NCBI RefSeq assembly: GCF_002455975.1
Contig: NZ_DKLM01000069.1
Location: 7,252-35,732, forward strand
DNA from: Clostridium sp. UBA6640
GTDB lineage: Bacteria > Bacillota > Clostridia > Clostridiales > Clostridiaceae
Direction: 5' to 3'
DNA: 28,481 nt
The notes beneath the pieces were generated by a model. The model searched no databases. It had not been told where the DNA came from and saw only the letters and a program-made list of their open reading frames with translations. The position numbers and the translations under genes were made by a program. Shown piece by piece: positions 16,046-22,932 of the stretch (within the stretch, counting starts at the first letter, position 1; each line of letters opens with the position of its first letter).

Positions 16046-16492
16046 ATGTCATTAGGTGAAAGATTGTTGTATTTGCGTAAAAAAGCAGGGTTATCACAGG
16101 AAGATGTAGCTGAAAAATTAAATGTATCTCGGCAAACAGTAAGTAAATGGGAAACTAATCAAACAGTCCCTGAATTAATTAAGGCAAAATTATTAAGCCA
16201 GCTGTACAATGTAAGTTATGACTATCTTATTAGTGAAAGTCATATTGGTGGTGATGTTACTAGTATTGAAATGATAGTTGATGAAATTGATTGGACCAGT
16301 GCATGGAGTAAAAAGTATCCTATTTTAGCTTCATATCAAGGTATAGAAGGAATAAATACCTATTGTGAGAAGATATATGAGTTGTATGACACTTTAAAAA
16401 ATGAATTCAATTTTGATGATGTAGATACAGCTCTAATTTTAAAAGATATACTTTACCAAAAATATAAAATGGAAAAAAAGAAAAACAAGTAA
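16046..16492 (+). CDS. XRE-family (Cro/CI-type) transcriptional regulator
   Basis: 148 residues from ATG 16046 (GGTG 6 bases upstream; the first reading-frame ATG at 16034 overlaps that site). The N-terminal helix-turn-helix is unmistakable: LGERLLYLRKKAGLSQEDVA, then LNVSRQTVSKWETNQTVPE. The C-terminal part (about 75-148; IDWTSAWSKKYPILASYQGI) is an unknown helical domain, possibly for ligand binding or dimerisation. It ends in a family-A hairpin. Targets unknown. Confidence 0.88.
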   Translation: MSLGERLLYLRKKAGLSQEDVAEKLNVSRQTVSKWETNQTVPELIKAKLLSQLYNVSYDYLISESHIGGDVTSIEMIVDEIDWTSAWSKKYPILASYQGIEGINTYCEKIYELYDTLKNEFNFDDVDTALILKDILYQKYKMEKKKNK

Positions 16493-16573
16493 AATAAATA
16501 TTATTTGTTGTAAATTTATTGCACACTTTTATTGCAGCATGAATTAGCAAAAGAAAATAGATTAAAGCATCTG

Positions 16574-16612
16574 GTATCGCATTATTCAAAAATGAATTTG
16601 CGATATTTTTTG
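16574..16612 (+). repeat. Family-A element 2 (left half: terminator hairpin)
   Basis: GTATCGCA (16574-16581) pairs with TGCGATAT (16599-16606), followed by TTTTT; TTATTCA/TGAATT lies inside. The matching promoter half of the element lies about 155 bases further on (16770), so this copy seems interrupted. The sequence between has no gene and nothing I recognise. Confidence 0.75.
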
Positions 16613-16769
16613 TGGTCAAATATTTTACACTAACATTAATTAAGTAATCTGTAGGGTGTATTTAGGTACTTTTTATTATAATATATCACAAATAAATAGA
16701 GATCTAAATCTTTATATTATTTAATTTATGTAGCAGCAAACAGTGATCACTTCTACCATATATCATTTA

Positions 16770-16865
16770 GTATTTACAAAATATGTTATAATTGAGTTGT
16801 AATAGCAAAATAATTTTAAGTAAAAATTACTTTTATGTGACATATAGATAAATAAGAATTTGTCG
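16770..16865 (+). promoter_or_regulatory. Family-A right-half promoter and leader (copy before ICMT-like gene)
   Basis: Contains extended -10 TGTTATAAT (16784-16792) after GTATTTACAAAATA, and then a leader with GACATATAGATAAATAAGAA. About 95 bases are similar to 25640-25731, which precedes an unrelated gene. It probably drives the ICMT-like gene and the unterminated run of genes behind it. Confidence 0.55.
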
Positions 16866-16879
16866 GTGAGGTGTAATAT

Positions 16880-17551
16880 ATGGATAGAGGGGCAATAAAT
16901 TATATCTTAAGGGTTATTGTACAACGAATTTTAGGAATAATGTTATTTCTTATTGGTTCATCTTGGACATATGGAACTCGGGAAATTATATACTTCATAT
17001 TATACATACTGATTGCAGTAATTTCTGGAATAGTTATATATAAAGCAAATTCTACAACAATTAAGGAAAGAAGAAAGGTAAATACTGATTCTCCTATATG
17101 GGATAAAGTACTATTAACGATATATTGGATTTTAGCGTATTTTGGTATATATTTTGTAGCGGGACAATGCTATGAAACATTGCAACTTGATAATTTCTAT
17201 TGGATAGGTATTGCTTTATATATTATTGCCACAATTTTCACATTAAGAGCAATGATAGTAAATACCTTTTTGGAATCTACAGCAAGACTTCAAACTGACA
17301 GGAAACAAAGTGTATGCAAAGAAGGTCCGTATTCAATAATTAGACATCCTACATATTTGGCAATTTTGATTTGGTGTGTTTCTATTTCTTTGATATTTCC
17401 ATCAAAATATGTGATATTAACTGCTATTGTTATTGGGGTTGTCATTGTTATCCGGACATATCTTGAGGATAAGATGCTGAAAACAGGACTAGATGGATAT
17501 ATGGATTATACGAGAGAGGTTAGATATCGCTTGGTTCCATTTATCTGGTAA
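16880..17551 (+). CDS. Isoprenylcysteine-carboxylmethyltransferase-like membrane protein
   Basis: 223 residues with five or so membrane segments (about 15-33, 37-53, 78-95, 107-125, 160-190). The C-terminal part carries the ICMT/PEMT family signature: GPYSIIRHPTYLAIL (149-163), then R192 and E196-D197 in VIRTYLEDKML and GYMDYTREVRYRLVPFIW, which bind S-adenosylmethionine in the family. It should methylate a membrane-associated substrate; bacterial members act on lipids or unknown small molecules. AGGTG lies before the ATG. A CPBP (Rce1-like) protease gene follows after 60 bases containing a family-B repeat. Its 3' end is duplicated at 19258-19368. Confidence 0.85.
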   Translation: MDRGAINYILRVIVQRILGIMLFLIGSSWTYGTREIIYFILYILIAVISGIVIYKANSTTIKERRKVNTDSPIWDKVLLTIYWILAYFGIYFVAGQCYETLQLDNFYWIGIALYIIATIFTLRAMIVNTFLESTARLQTDRKQSVCKEGPYSIIRHPTYLAILIWCVSISLIFPSKYVILTAIVIGVVIVIRTYLEDKMLKTGLDGYMDYTREVRYRLVPFIW

Positions 17552-17555
17552 TAAT

Positions 17556-17595
17556 AAAATTCCAATTTGAGACTGAGTAATATAAATTAGAATTT
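17556..17595 (+). repeat. Family-B repeat 1
   Basis: AAATTCCAATTTGAGACTGA followed by GTAATATAAATTAG, starting five bases after a stop codon and ending before the next ribosome-binding site. Core palindrome AAATTCCAATTT. Confidence 0.7.
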
Positions 17596-17611
17596 AAGGT
17601 GTGGTAAATAT

Positions 17612-18277
17612 ATGAAAAACTATAATTTAAAAATTAGTACAGCTTTTTTATGGGTAGCAATATATTTTGGATTTATGTTCTTTTACACTTTCTTAGATGT
17701 GACAATTTGGAGAAAAATATCTCCTGATTTTTCGAGCTGGCTTAACATTATAACTATTGCGTTATGTGTATGCGGATTTATAATTTTGCTAAAAAAGACA
17801 GGTTATGAGCTGCAAATATTATCAAATACAACGATTACTGGAATTTTGTTAGCAATCGGTTGTTTCGTTTTATTTTTCCTGCTTTTAGATAATTGCTTAG
17901 ACCCAATATTTGAAAGTATATTTCCTGCAAGTGAGCAAGCATATCAAGAGAGCATTCAAACTTTAATAAAATCACCAATTACAAGTTTATTGCAGGTATG
18001 CATTATTGCACCTGTTATTGAAGAAATACTTATGAGGGGATTTATATTAGATGGATTAAAAGATACTTACGGAGTGAGAGTAGCTTTGATAGTTTCTGCC
18101 ATACTTTTTGCTCTCTTGCATTTTAATATGGTACAGACTTTATCAGCATTTGTATGTGGTCTTATTTTAGGATTACTATACCTTAAAACAAAGTCTATTC
18201 TCTGTTGTATAATAGCCCATTGTGGGTATAACGTAATATCCTATATTACGATGATTTATCCTTACATAGACAAATGA
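17612..18277 (+). CDS. CPBP-family intramembrane metalloprotease (CAAX protease-like)
   Basis: 221 residues, with about seven hydrophobic segments. All four family motifs are present: E137-E138 and R142 in PVIEEILMRGF, H170 in LFALLHFN, and H203 and N207 in IAHCGYNVI. The group includes eukaryotic Rce1, which cuts after prenylated cysteine, and bacterial members that process or protect against peptides. It lies directly behind a gene resembling the next enzyme of eukaryotic CaaX processing (ICMT). Probably co-transcribed, as there is no terminator between them. Substrate unknown. Confidence 0.88.
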   Translation: MKNYNLKISTAFLWVAIYFGFMFFYTFLDVTIWRKISPDFSSWLNIITIALCVCGFIILLKKTGYELQILSNTTITGILLAIGCFVLFFLLLDNCLDPIFESIFPASEQAYQESIQTLIKSPITSLLQVCIIAPVIEEILMRGFILDGLKDTYGVRVALIVSAILFALLHFNMVQTLSAFVCGLILGLLYLKTKSILCCIIAHCGYNVISYITMIYPYIDK

Positions 18278-18317
18278 AAATTCCAATTTGGGATTGAGTA
18301 ATATAAATAGTAATTTG
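18277..18317 (+). repeat. Family-B repeat 2
   Basis: AAAATTCCAATTTGGGATTG then AGTAATATAAATAG and TAATTTG; it begins on the last base of the upstream stop codon. Confidence 0.7.
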
Positions 18318-18360
18318 ACGAAATGACATTTAAAATTATCTTACGATAGGGGGGATAGTA

Positions 18361-19254
18361 ATGCAAGTATTTACTTTGGGGAAAGATGGGTTTTGTGGAA
18401 CGTATTTTAAGGGAGAAAAACACTTAGAAAAAACAATCATTTTCATGAGTGGCGCAGGTATTAGTCAAAAACTAACAGAATCCTCTGCTTCATTTTTAAT
18501 TGAGCAAGGATATTCTGTTCTCGTGCTAGGTTTTTATAAGTGGAAAGGAATGGCTAAAGAAATGTATGGGATTCCTGTAGAATATGTGGAGCTAGCAGCA
18601 AAATGGTTGCTATCCTTTCAAGAACAGAAAATTGAGAAGATAGCTATAATAGGAACATCAACAGGAGCTGGATATGCTTTATTATCTGCATCACTATGTC
18701 CCCAAATTAGTTGTGTTATTGCTATTTCACCTTTTGACTATGTGATGGAAGGTGTGGGCAAAAAATTTTCGAGAAAATACAAATCAACATATACATATCG
18801 CAAAAAAGATATATCTTTTACTCCAAATATTGCTTTGGATAAAGGTGCTCATGCTTTGATAAAGGAAGCTAAAAGAGATAAAAGATATGGATTACGGCGT
18901 GTTATGAGATATATATACGATATCAATCCTCCAATTGACCAGTCACGTATATTGATTGAAAATATAAAGGCTGATATATTATTGCTTGCCGCTAAGGACG
19001 ATGACTTTTGGCCATCTGACGAGTCGGTACCTCGGATGGAGAAAATATTATCAGAATCAAATTATCCATATAAAGTGAAAAGTGTTGTTTATGACAAAGC
19101 CAGTCATTTGCTTGGCAATATATCTGGAATGAGTTGGATTTTAAAGAGATTAATTAGACTGATTATTATAGCAGAACACAAATTCCCTGTGGAGTGTGAA
19201 AATGCCAGAAAGGATAGTGTACAGCAAATTTTATCGTTTTTGAATGAGTGGTAA
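18361..19254 (+). CDS. Alpha/beta hydrolase, BAAT-like acyl-CoA thioesterase type
   Basis: 297 residues of alpha/beta-hydrolase fold. The nucleophile elbow is IGTSTGAG (S100); the acid is in LLAAKDDDFWPS (about D214) and the histidine in YDKASHLL (H249). The SGAGISQKLTES segment near residue 30 gives the oxyanion loop. This layout matches the C-terminal catalytic domain of BAAT/acyl-CoA thioester hydrolases, but the substrate is not established. A long purine run (AGGGGGGA) precedes the ATG. It is in the family-B gene run, and a fragment of the ICMT-like gene follows its stop codon. Confidence 0.78.
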   Translation: MQVFTLGKDGFCGTYFKGEKHLEKTIIFMSGAGISQKLTESSASFLIEQGYSVLVLGFYKWKGMAKEMYGIPVEYVELAAKWLLSFQEQKIEKIAIIGTSTGAGYALLSASLCPQISCVIAISPFDYVMEGVGKKFSRKYKSTYTYRKKDISFTPNIALDKGAHALIKEAKRDKRYGLRRVMRYIYDINPPIDQSRILIENIKADILLLAAKDDDFWPSDESVPRMEKILSESNYPYKVKSVVYDKASHLLGNISGMSWILKRLIRLIIIAEHKFPVECENARKDSVQQILSFLNEW

Positions 19255-19257
19255 TTA

Positions 19258-19368
19258 AATGCTGTTATTATTGGGGTTGTTATTGATAAGATGCTGAAAA
19301 CAGGATTAGATGGATATATGGATTATACGAGAGAGGTTAGATATCGCTTGGTTCCATTTATTTGGTAA
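19258..19368 (+). pseudogene. 3' fragment of the ICMT-like gene (duplicate)
   Basis: About 110 bases nearly identical to the last ~130 bases of the gene at 16880-17551, with an in-frame deletion of 21 bases (it removes the residues VIRTYLE, 190-196 by position) and the same stop codon. It has no start signal. The similarity continues through the downstream family-B repeat (19375-19412), so gene end and repeat were copied together. Confidence 0.85.
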
Positions 19369-19374
19369 TAATAA

Positions 19375-19412
19375 TCAAATCACAATTTGAGATTGAGTAA
19401 TACAAATTAGAG
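19375..19412 (+). repeat. Family-B repeat 3
   Basis: TCAAATCACAATTTGAGATT then GAGTAATACAAATTAG, directly after the ICMT-like fragment. Confidence 0.7.
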
Positions 19413-19449
19413 TCTATAGGTCAGAATTTTTGTTTAAGAAGGTGAAATT

Positions 19450-19890
19450 ATGGAAAGTACCGAAGAATTGATTGAAAGATTATATTCTAAAGATAATAAA
19501 ATTGCGTATCAAGCATTACAGATGCTAGAAACTGAAAGCGAAAAATCTAATACTGTCTATAAATTTTTTGATAAGTTTGCTGAAATGATTGAAAATAGTA
19601 ATTCATATATTAGAACCAGAGGTATTATCTTAATATCTGTTAACGCTAAATGGGATACAGAAAATAAAATTGATGAAATTATAGATGATTATTTAAAACA
19701 TATTTTAGATGAAAAACCAATTACAGCAAGACAATGTATTAAAGCATTGCCAAGTATTGCACGATATAAATCAGGTTTGGTTGAATATATTCGAGAAGCC
19801 TTAATGAAAGCAGATGTAGCTATATATGGTGATAGTATGCAGAAATTGGTATATAAAGATATCTCATCTTCATTAAAGAAAATCAAATGA
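19450..19890 (+). CDS. HEAT-repeat-like protein (often annotated 'SufBD protein')
   Basis: 146 residues, all helical. Repeated helix pairs such as NSYIRTRGIILISVNAKWD and KPITARQCIKALPSIARYKS have the look of HEAT-like repeats; clostridial relatives are commonly, and doubtfully, labelled SufBD protein. There is no SUF assembly context here. Such scaffolds usually bind protein or nucleic acid. GAAGGTG precedes the ATG. It lies between two family-B repeats and is probably part of a long transcript. Confidence 0.6.
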   Translation: MESTEELIERLYSKDNKIAYQALQMLETESEKSNTVYKFFDKFAEMIENSNSYIRTRGIILISVNAKWDTENKIDEIIDDYLKHILDEKPITARQCIKALPSIARYKSGLVEYIREALMKADVAIYGDSMQKLVYKDISSSLKKIK

Positions 19891-19904
19891 CAAATTCTAA
19901 TTTG
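19891..19904 (+). repeat. Family-B repeat 4 (core palindrome only)
   Basis: CAAATTCTAATTTG starts on the base after a stop codon and is followed directly by the ribosome-binding site GAGGGAG of the next gene. Confidence 0.55.
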
Positions 19905-19917
19905 CGAGGGAGAATAC

Positions 19918-20184
19918 ATGGTGATAAAAGTAAATGATAATAAATGTGAGTTGATACAAAACTTAGATAAGTTGCACACAACCGAGCTGGGAGTTGGACG
20001 AATTAAAAAGAATCTTTCTTTAGATGTGGACGATGTAGTAAAATGGTGTAGCGACAAAATACTAAATTCCAATGCTATAATAGCCAAAAGGGGTAAAAAC
20101 TGGTATATATGCATAGAAAATTGTGAAATAACAGTTAATGCATACAGTTATACCATCATTACCGCTCATAAGATAAAAAAATAG
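19918..20184 (+). CDS. DUF3781 family protein
   Basis: 88 residues. The sequence NLDKLHTTELGVGRIKKNLS, then DVDDVVKWCSDKI and the end NCEITVNAYSYTIITAHKI are the hallmark of DUF3781, a small soluble family common in Firmicutes and of unknown function. GAGGGAG is 7 bases before the ATG. The gene follows the HEAT-like gene by only 27 bases, of which 14 are the family-B palindrome. Confidence 0.8.
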   Translation: MVIKVNDNKCELIQNLDKLHTTELGVGRIKKNLSLDVDDVVKWCSDKILNSNAIIAKRGKNWYICIENCEITVNAYSYTIITAHKIKK

Positions 20185-20209
20185 ATTGGAATTCTCATAA
20201 AAGATTAAG

Positions 20210-20250
20210 CAAATTCTAATTTGAAATTGAATGATATAAATAGTAATTTG
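20210..20250 (+). repeat. Family-B repeat 5
   Basis: CAAATTCTAATTTGAAATTG, then AATGATATAAATAGTAATTT; the tail is like that of repeat 2. Confidence 0.65.
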
Positions 20251-20268
20251 TAAGGGTGAGATTTGAAA

Positions 20269-20661
20269 ATGTTAGATTCTAAGGATATGGAACTTATTGA
20301 AAAGGCAAGTGAAATATTAAAGAAAAATTATGATAGAGAAAATTACAAGCATACAGTTGCAGCAGCAGTTAAATGTAGTAGCGGCAATATATATTTTGGG
20401 ATGAACGTATTTTCTCTACACGGCGCATGTGCTGAACAAGTGGCAATAGGTACTGCTGTTACAAACGGAGAAAAGGATTTTAAATGTATTGTTGCAATAA
20501 GAGGTGAGAATGGGGATGAAGTATTATCACCATGTGGAAATTGTAGACAAATGTTATCAGACTATTGTCCTAACTGTGAAGTGATTATACAAACAAATGA
20601 TGGATTGCAAAAGGTATTAGCTAAAGATTTAATACCATTTTCATATAAATTTGAAGGTTAA
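20269..20661 (+). CDS. Cytidine-deaminase-like zinc enzyme
   Basis: 130 residues from ATG 20269 (TTG 20263 also possible; AAGGGTGAG lies upstream of both). The zinc site of the small tetrameric deaminases is complete: HGACAEQVAIG (C54 ligand, E56 proton carrier in this numbering) and SPCGNCRQML (two Cys ligands). Relatives deaminate cytidine or blasticidin S; the short form with CAEQ is seen in both. No nucleoside transport or salvage genes are nearby, so a detoxifying role is as likely as salvage. It sits in the family-B gene run. Confidence 0.8.
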   Translation: MLDSKDMELIEKASEILKKNYDRENYKHTVAAAVKCSSGNIYFGMNVFSLHGACAEQVAIGTAVTNGEKDFKCIVAIRGENGDEVLSPCGNCRQMLSDYCPNCEVIIQTNDGLQKVLAKDLIPFSYKFEG

Positions 20662-20662
20662 T

Positions 20663-20698
20663 CAAATTCCAATTTGAGATTGAGTAATATAAATTAGA
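20663..20698 (+). repeat. Family-B repeat 6
   Basis: CAAATTCCAATTTGAGATTG then AGTAATATAAATTAGA, one base after the stop codon of the deaminase-like gene. Confidence 0.7.
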
Positions 20699-20718
20699 GA
20701 CTTGAAGGGAGAATTAAG

Positions 20719-21183
20719 ATGAAATATTTATGTACTGTTATATCTGTAAGAGATATAAAATCATCTAGAAAATTTTATGAGAATTTATTTGGGTTAGAAG
20801 TATATCAGGATTATGGGATAAACATTGCTTTTACATGTGGTTTAGCATTGCAACAAGAATTTGATTGGCTTGTAAATCTTCCGAAAGAAGAAATCCTAAA
20901 AAAATCTAATAATATTGAACTATGCTTTGAAGAAGAAAACTTTGATGACTTTTTGAATAAACTTGATGAATATCCTAATATTCAGTGCTTAGGAGATGTT
21001 ATAGAACATAGCTGGGGTCAACGTGTTATAAGATTCTATGATTTAGATGAACATATTATAGAGGTTGGGGAATCCATGAAAGATGTTATTAATCGTTTTA
21101 TATCTTCTGGTTTATCCATGGAAGAAATCTCGAAAAAAATGGATGTATCACTAGAGGATTTAAAGAAACTTTTAAACAGTTAA
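20719..21183 (+). CDS. VOC-superfamily (glyoxalase/bleomycin-resistance) protein
   Basis: 154 residues. The first ~120 are one VOC unit: opening VISVRDIKSSRKFYENLFGL, metal-type Glu in NIELCFEEE and in HIIEVGES. The fold is used by glyoxalase I, ring-cleaving dioxygenases, fosfomycin-resistance enzymes and bleomycin-binding proteins; which applies is unclear. The last ~35 residues (SSGLSMEEISKKMDVSLEDL) form an added helix-turn-helix-like tail. GAAGGGAG precedes the ATG. It ends with a partial family-B tail (21181-21200). Confidence 0.75.
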   Translation: MKYLCTVISVRDIKSSRKFYENLFGLEVYQDYGINIAFTCGLALQQEFDWLVNLPKEEILKKSNNIELCFEEENFDDFLNKLDEYPNIQCLGDVIEHSWGQRVIRFYDLDEHIIEVGESMKDVINRFISSGLSMEEISKKMDVSLEDLKKLLNS

Positions 21184-21205
21184 ATTAGATTTGTAAGTGA
21201 GCTAT

Positions 21206-21232
21206 TTTTGATTAAGAACAATTGTATTATAA
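21206..21232 (+). promoter_or_regulatory. Candidate promoter for the two-unit small gene
   Basis: Consensus -10 TATAAT (21227-21232) with a weak -35, TTTTTG, 17 bases upstream, about 40 bases before the start at 21271. Confidence 0.35.
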
Positions 21233-21270
21233 TACAAGCTAGATAAATTATGAATTTGAGGTGAAATACT

Positions 21271-21636
21271 ATGGACAAACACACAAAAGAAGAATTGACA
21301 GAAGCACTACGAGTTGTATCTTCAACTATTAGTAAGTGTGAAAAAATGCAGCCCAAATTTGCGGAGGGTACATCTCAGCATACACTCCTTAAGAATAGGA
21401 TAAAAGCGATGTATATTTCAAAGTCATTAATAACAGATGAAAATGTTATGGACAAATATACAAAAGAAGAATTGATAGAAGCACTACGCCCAGTATCTTC
21501 AGTTATCAGCAAATGTGAAAAAGCACAGTCAAAATTTGAGGAGGGTAACCCTTATCACAAGCGCTTTAATAACATAATAAAAGCGATGTATATTTCAAAA
21601 TCATTAATAACAGATGAAATTAGTAAAAGAGATTAA
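21271..21636 (+). CDS. Small helical protein made of two tandem copies
   Basis: 121 residues made of the same ~59-residue unit twice: MDKHTKEELTEALRVVSST... and MDKYTKEELIEALRPVSSV..., each ending in IKAMYISKSLITDE. The second unit starts at its own ATG (21448). The nucleotide copies are about 85% alike, so the duplication is fairly recent. I do not recognise the function; single-unit relatives seem to exist in clostridia. GAGGTG precedes the first ATG. A family-A element follows about 80 bases later. Confidence 0.65.
   Translation: MDKHTKEELTEALRVVSSTISKCEKMQPKFAEGTSQHTLLKNRIKAMYISKSLITDENVMDKYTKEELIEALRPVSSVISKCEKAQSKFEEGNPYHKRFNNIIKAMYISKSLITDEISKRD
21448..21624 (+). repeat. Second copy of an intragenic tandem duplication
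   Basis: Direct repeat of 21271-21447 in the same reading frame, about 177 bases (59 codons). Confidence 0.75.
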
Positions 21637-21677
21637 TTGCGAATTTTTGTGATGTTATGAGTATAACTCGAACTAGA

Positions 21678-21850
21678 CAAATTTCAATTTAAAAAATAAG
21701 TATAAAATAATATATTAAAATACTGTATTATTCATAAGTGAATTTGCGGTATTTTTTATGTTGTAATTCAAATATAGAATGAACTAATTAATAAAAAATA
21801 TTCTTTTAAAATTAAATAATACGACCTTTGAAAGTATGTTACAATATGGG
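21678..21850 (+). repeat. Family-A element 3 with B-like head
   Basis: A B-like CAAATTTCAATTT (21678-21690) is followed by the A element: AATACTGTATTATTCA (21719), terminator arm TGCGGTATTTTTT (21745-21757), a middle shared with elements 5 and 6 (ATAGAATGAACTAATTAATA), a degenerate right end TTAAATAATACGACC (about 21812) and a -10-like TGTTACAAT (21837-21845). Confidence 0.7.
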
Positions 21851-21919
21851 CAAAATGGACATGCTTTAATGAGAAGTGTAAAAATTATACGCAATAAATA
21901 TATTAAGGGGTAGATAATT

Positions 21920-22363
21920 ATGAGTAAGATTTTCGATATTTCCTATAATGACATTGATATCATCAAGAACCTTTGGGAAAAGAATAGGTTATATCATCAG
22001 AATAGTTCAGAATACTTTAAAGAATCATATCGCTCTATTAACTTTGATGAAAGAATAAAGGCTTTTTCTACGTTTAATAGAAATACAATGAAAATAACTG
22101 TGGCTAAAATCAATGATGAATATATAGGATATTGCATATCAACCATAGTGGATGGAACGGGAGAGCTTCAATCACTTCATGTTGATGAGAGTAATCGAGG
22201 TAATGGAATCGGGAGGCAACTTGCATCCAAACATATAGAATGGATGAAGGAAATGAATTGTAAAGTGATTGGGGTAACTGTATCTCAAGAGAATGAATCA
22301 ACGATATGTTTTTATAAGAAGCTTGGATTTTATCCTAATACATTATATATGCAGCAAAAATAG
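21920..22363 (+). CDS. GNAT N-acetyltransferase
   Basis: 147 residues. The acetyl-CoA loop is VDESNRGNGIGRQLASKH and the end motif STICFYKKLGFYPNT. The opening YNDIDIIKNLWEKNRLYHQN is of the small-molecule GNAT kind. AAGGGG precedes the ATG. It is flanked by family-A elements 3 and 4, each with stop and start signals, so it is a self-contained one-gene unit. Substrate unknown. Confidence 0.8.
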   Translation: MSKIFDISYNDIDIIKNLWEKNRLYHQNSSEYFKESYRSINFDERIKAFSTFNRNTMKITVAKINDEYIGYCISTIVDGTGELQSLHVDESNRGNGIGRQLASKHIEWMKEMNCKVIGVTVSQENESTICFYKKLGFYPNTLYMQQK

Positions 22364-22385
22364 AAAAATTATAAATAATATCTTG

Positions 22386-22508
22386 AAATATCGCATTATT
22401 CAGAAATGAATTTGCGATATTTTTACGTTACAATTTGATTAAACGACAATGTAACTTTTGAAAATTTAGATACGAATAATGTGCTTTGAAAATTGAATAA
22501 TACGGTGT
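22386..22508 (+). repeat. Family-A element 4
   Basis: Left end AAATATCGCATTATTCA (22386-22402), terminator arm TGCGATATTTTT (22413-22424), right inverted end TGAATAATACGGTGT (22494-22508). Total 123 bases. Confidence 0.75.
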
Positions 22509-22689
22509 CAGGAAGTGAAAATATTGTACATATTACCAAAATAACCATTAATTAATGCGTGAATGTAATATAATTACTATTAGTTAAGTCACGGTAGTTG
22601 AATATAACGAATTAAAAGAAATGAATATAGTAATTAAAACTATTTGAAGAACTAATCAGACAATTATAATATTTTTTGCATATAATCTC

Positions 22690-22719
22690 TTGACAAATTT
22701 GGTATTGGAATATTATACT
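22690..22719 (+). promoter_or_regulatory. Promoter of the proS leader
   Basis: TTGACA (22690-22695), 18 bases, TATACT (22714-22719), just ahead of the leader ORF at 22749. It is the best sigma-A promoter in the window. The preceding 180 bases (22509-22689) show nothing I can name. Confidence 0.6.
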
Positions 22720-22748
22720 AGTTTTAATTCTTAGAGAGGTGACGAAAA

Positions 22749-22805
22749 ATGTTTTTTATATCTTATGCTATCAAACAACCAAATAGCAACCCCCGTGCAA
22801 GTTAA
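22749..22805 (+). CDS. Leader peptide of proS (18 aa)
   Basis: AGAGAGGTG (22733-22741) then ATG 22749; encodes MFFISYAIKQPNSNPRAS. Its last codons contain GTGCAAG (22795-22801), which pairs with CTTGCAC (22849-22855). Position, ribosome-binding site and overlap with the fold make it a likely regulatory peptide; it holds two prolines, fitting control of a prolyl-tRNA synthetase, though ribosome stalling by a drug would fit too. Confidence 0.55.
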   Translation: MFFISYAIKQPNSNPRAS

Positions 22806-22908
22806 AGCATTTGTGCCTTAGTAAAATTTGGTGTAAGTGCTGTTTGTGCTTGCACCTGTGTTGTAGATAAACTATCACTATACAGGTTCTGTATGGTGAT
22901 TTTTTTTA
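22795..22908 (+). promoter_or_regulatory. Transcription attenuator before proS
   Basis: Alternative pairings are visible. Segment 1: GTGCAAG (22795, in the leader ORF) with CTTGCAC (22849), or the local hairpin 22830-22840 with 22846-22856. Antiterminator: ACCTGT (22854-22859) with ACAGGT (22882-22887). Terminator: 22874-22885 with 22889-22900 (one G-U), followed by TTTTTTT. No T-box consensus (AGGGTGGNACCGCG) is present, so leader-peptide control is the better reading. Confidence 0.6.
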
Positions 22909-22932
22909 TTTTAGAAAGGAAAGGTGATTAAG

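Noticed and set aside
16046..16492. Toxin-antitoxin pair headed by the XRE gene
   Set aside because: No small partner gene lies next to it; both sides are non-coding for 380 bases or more.
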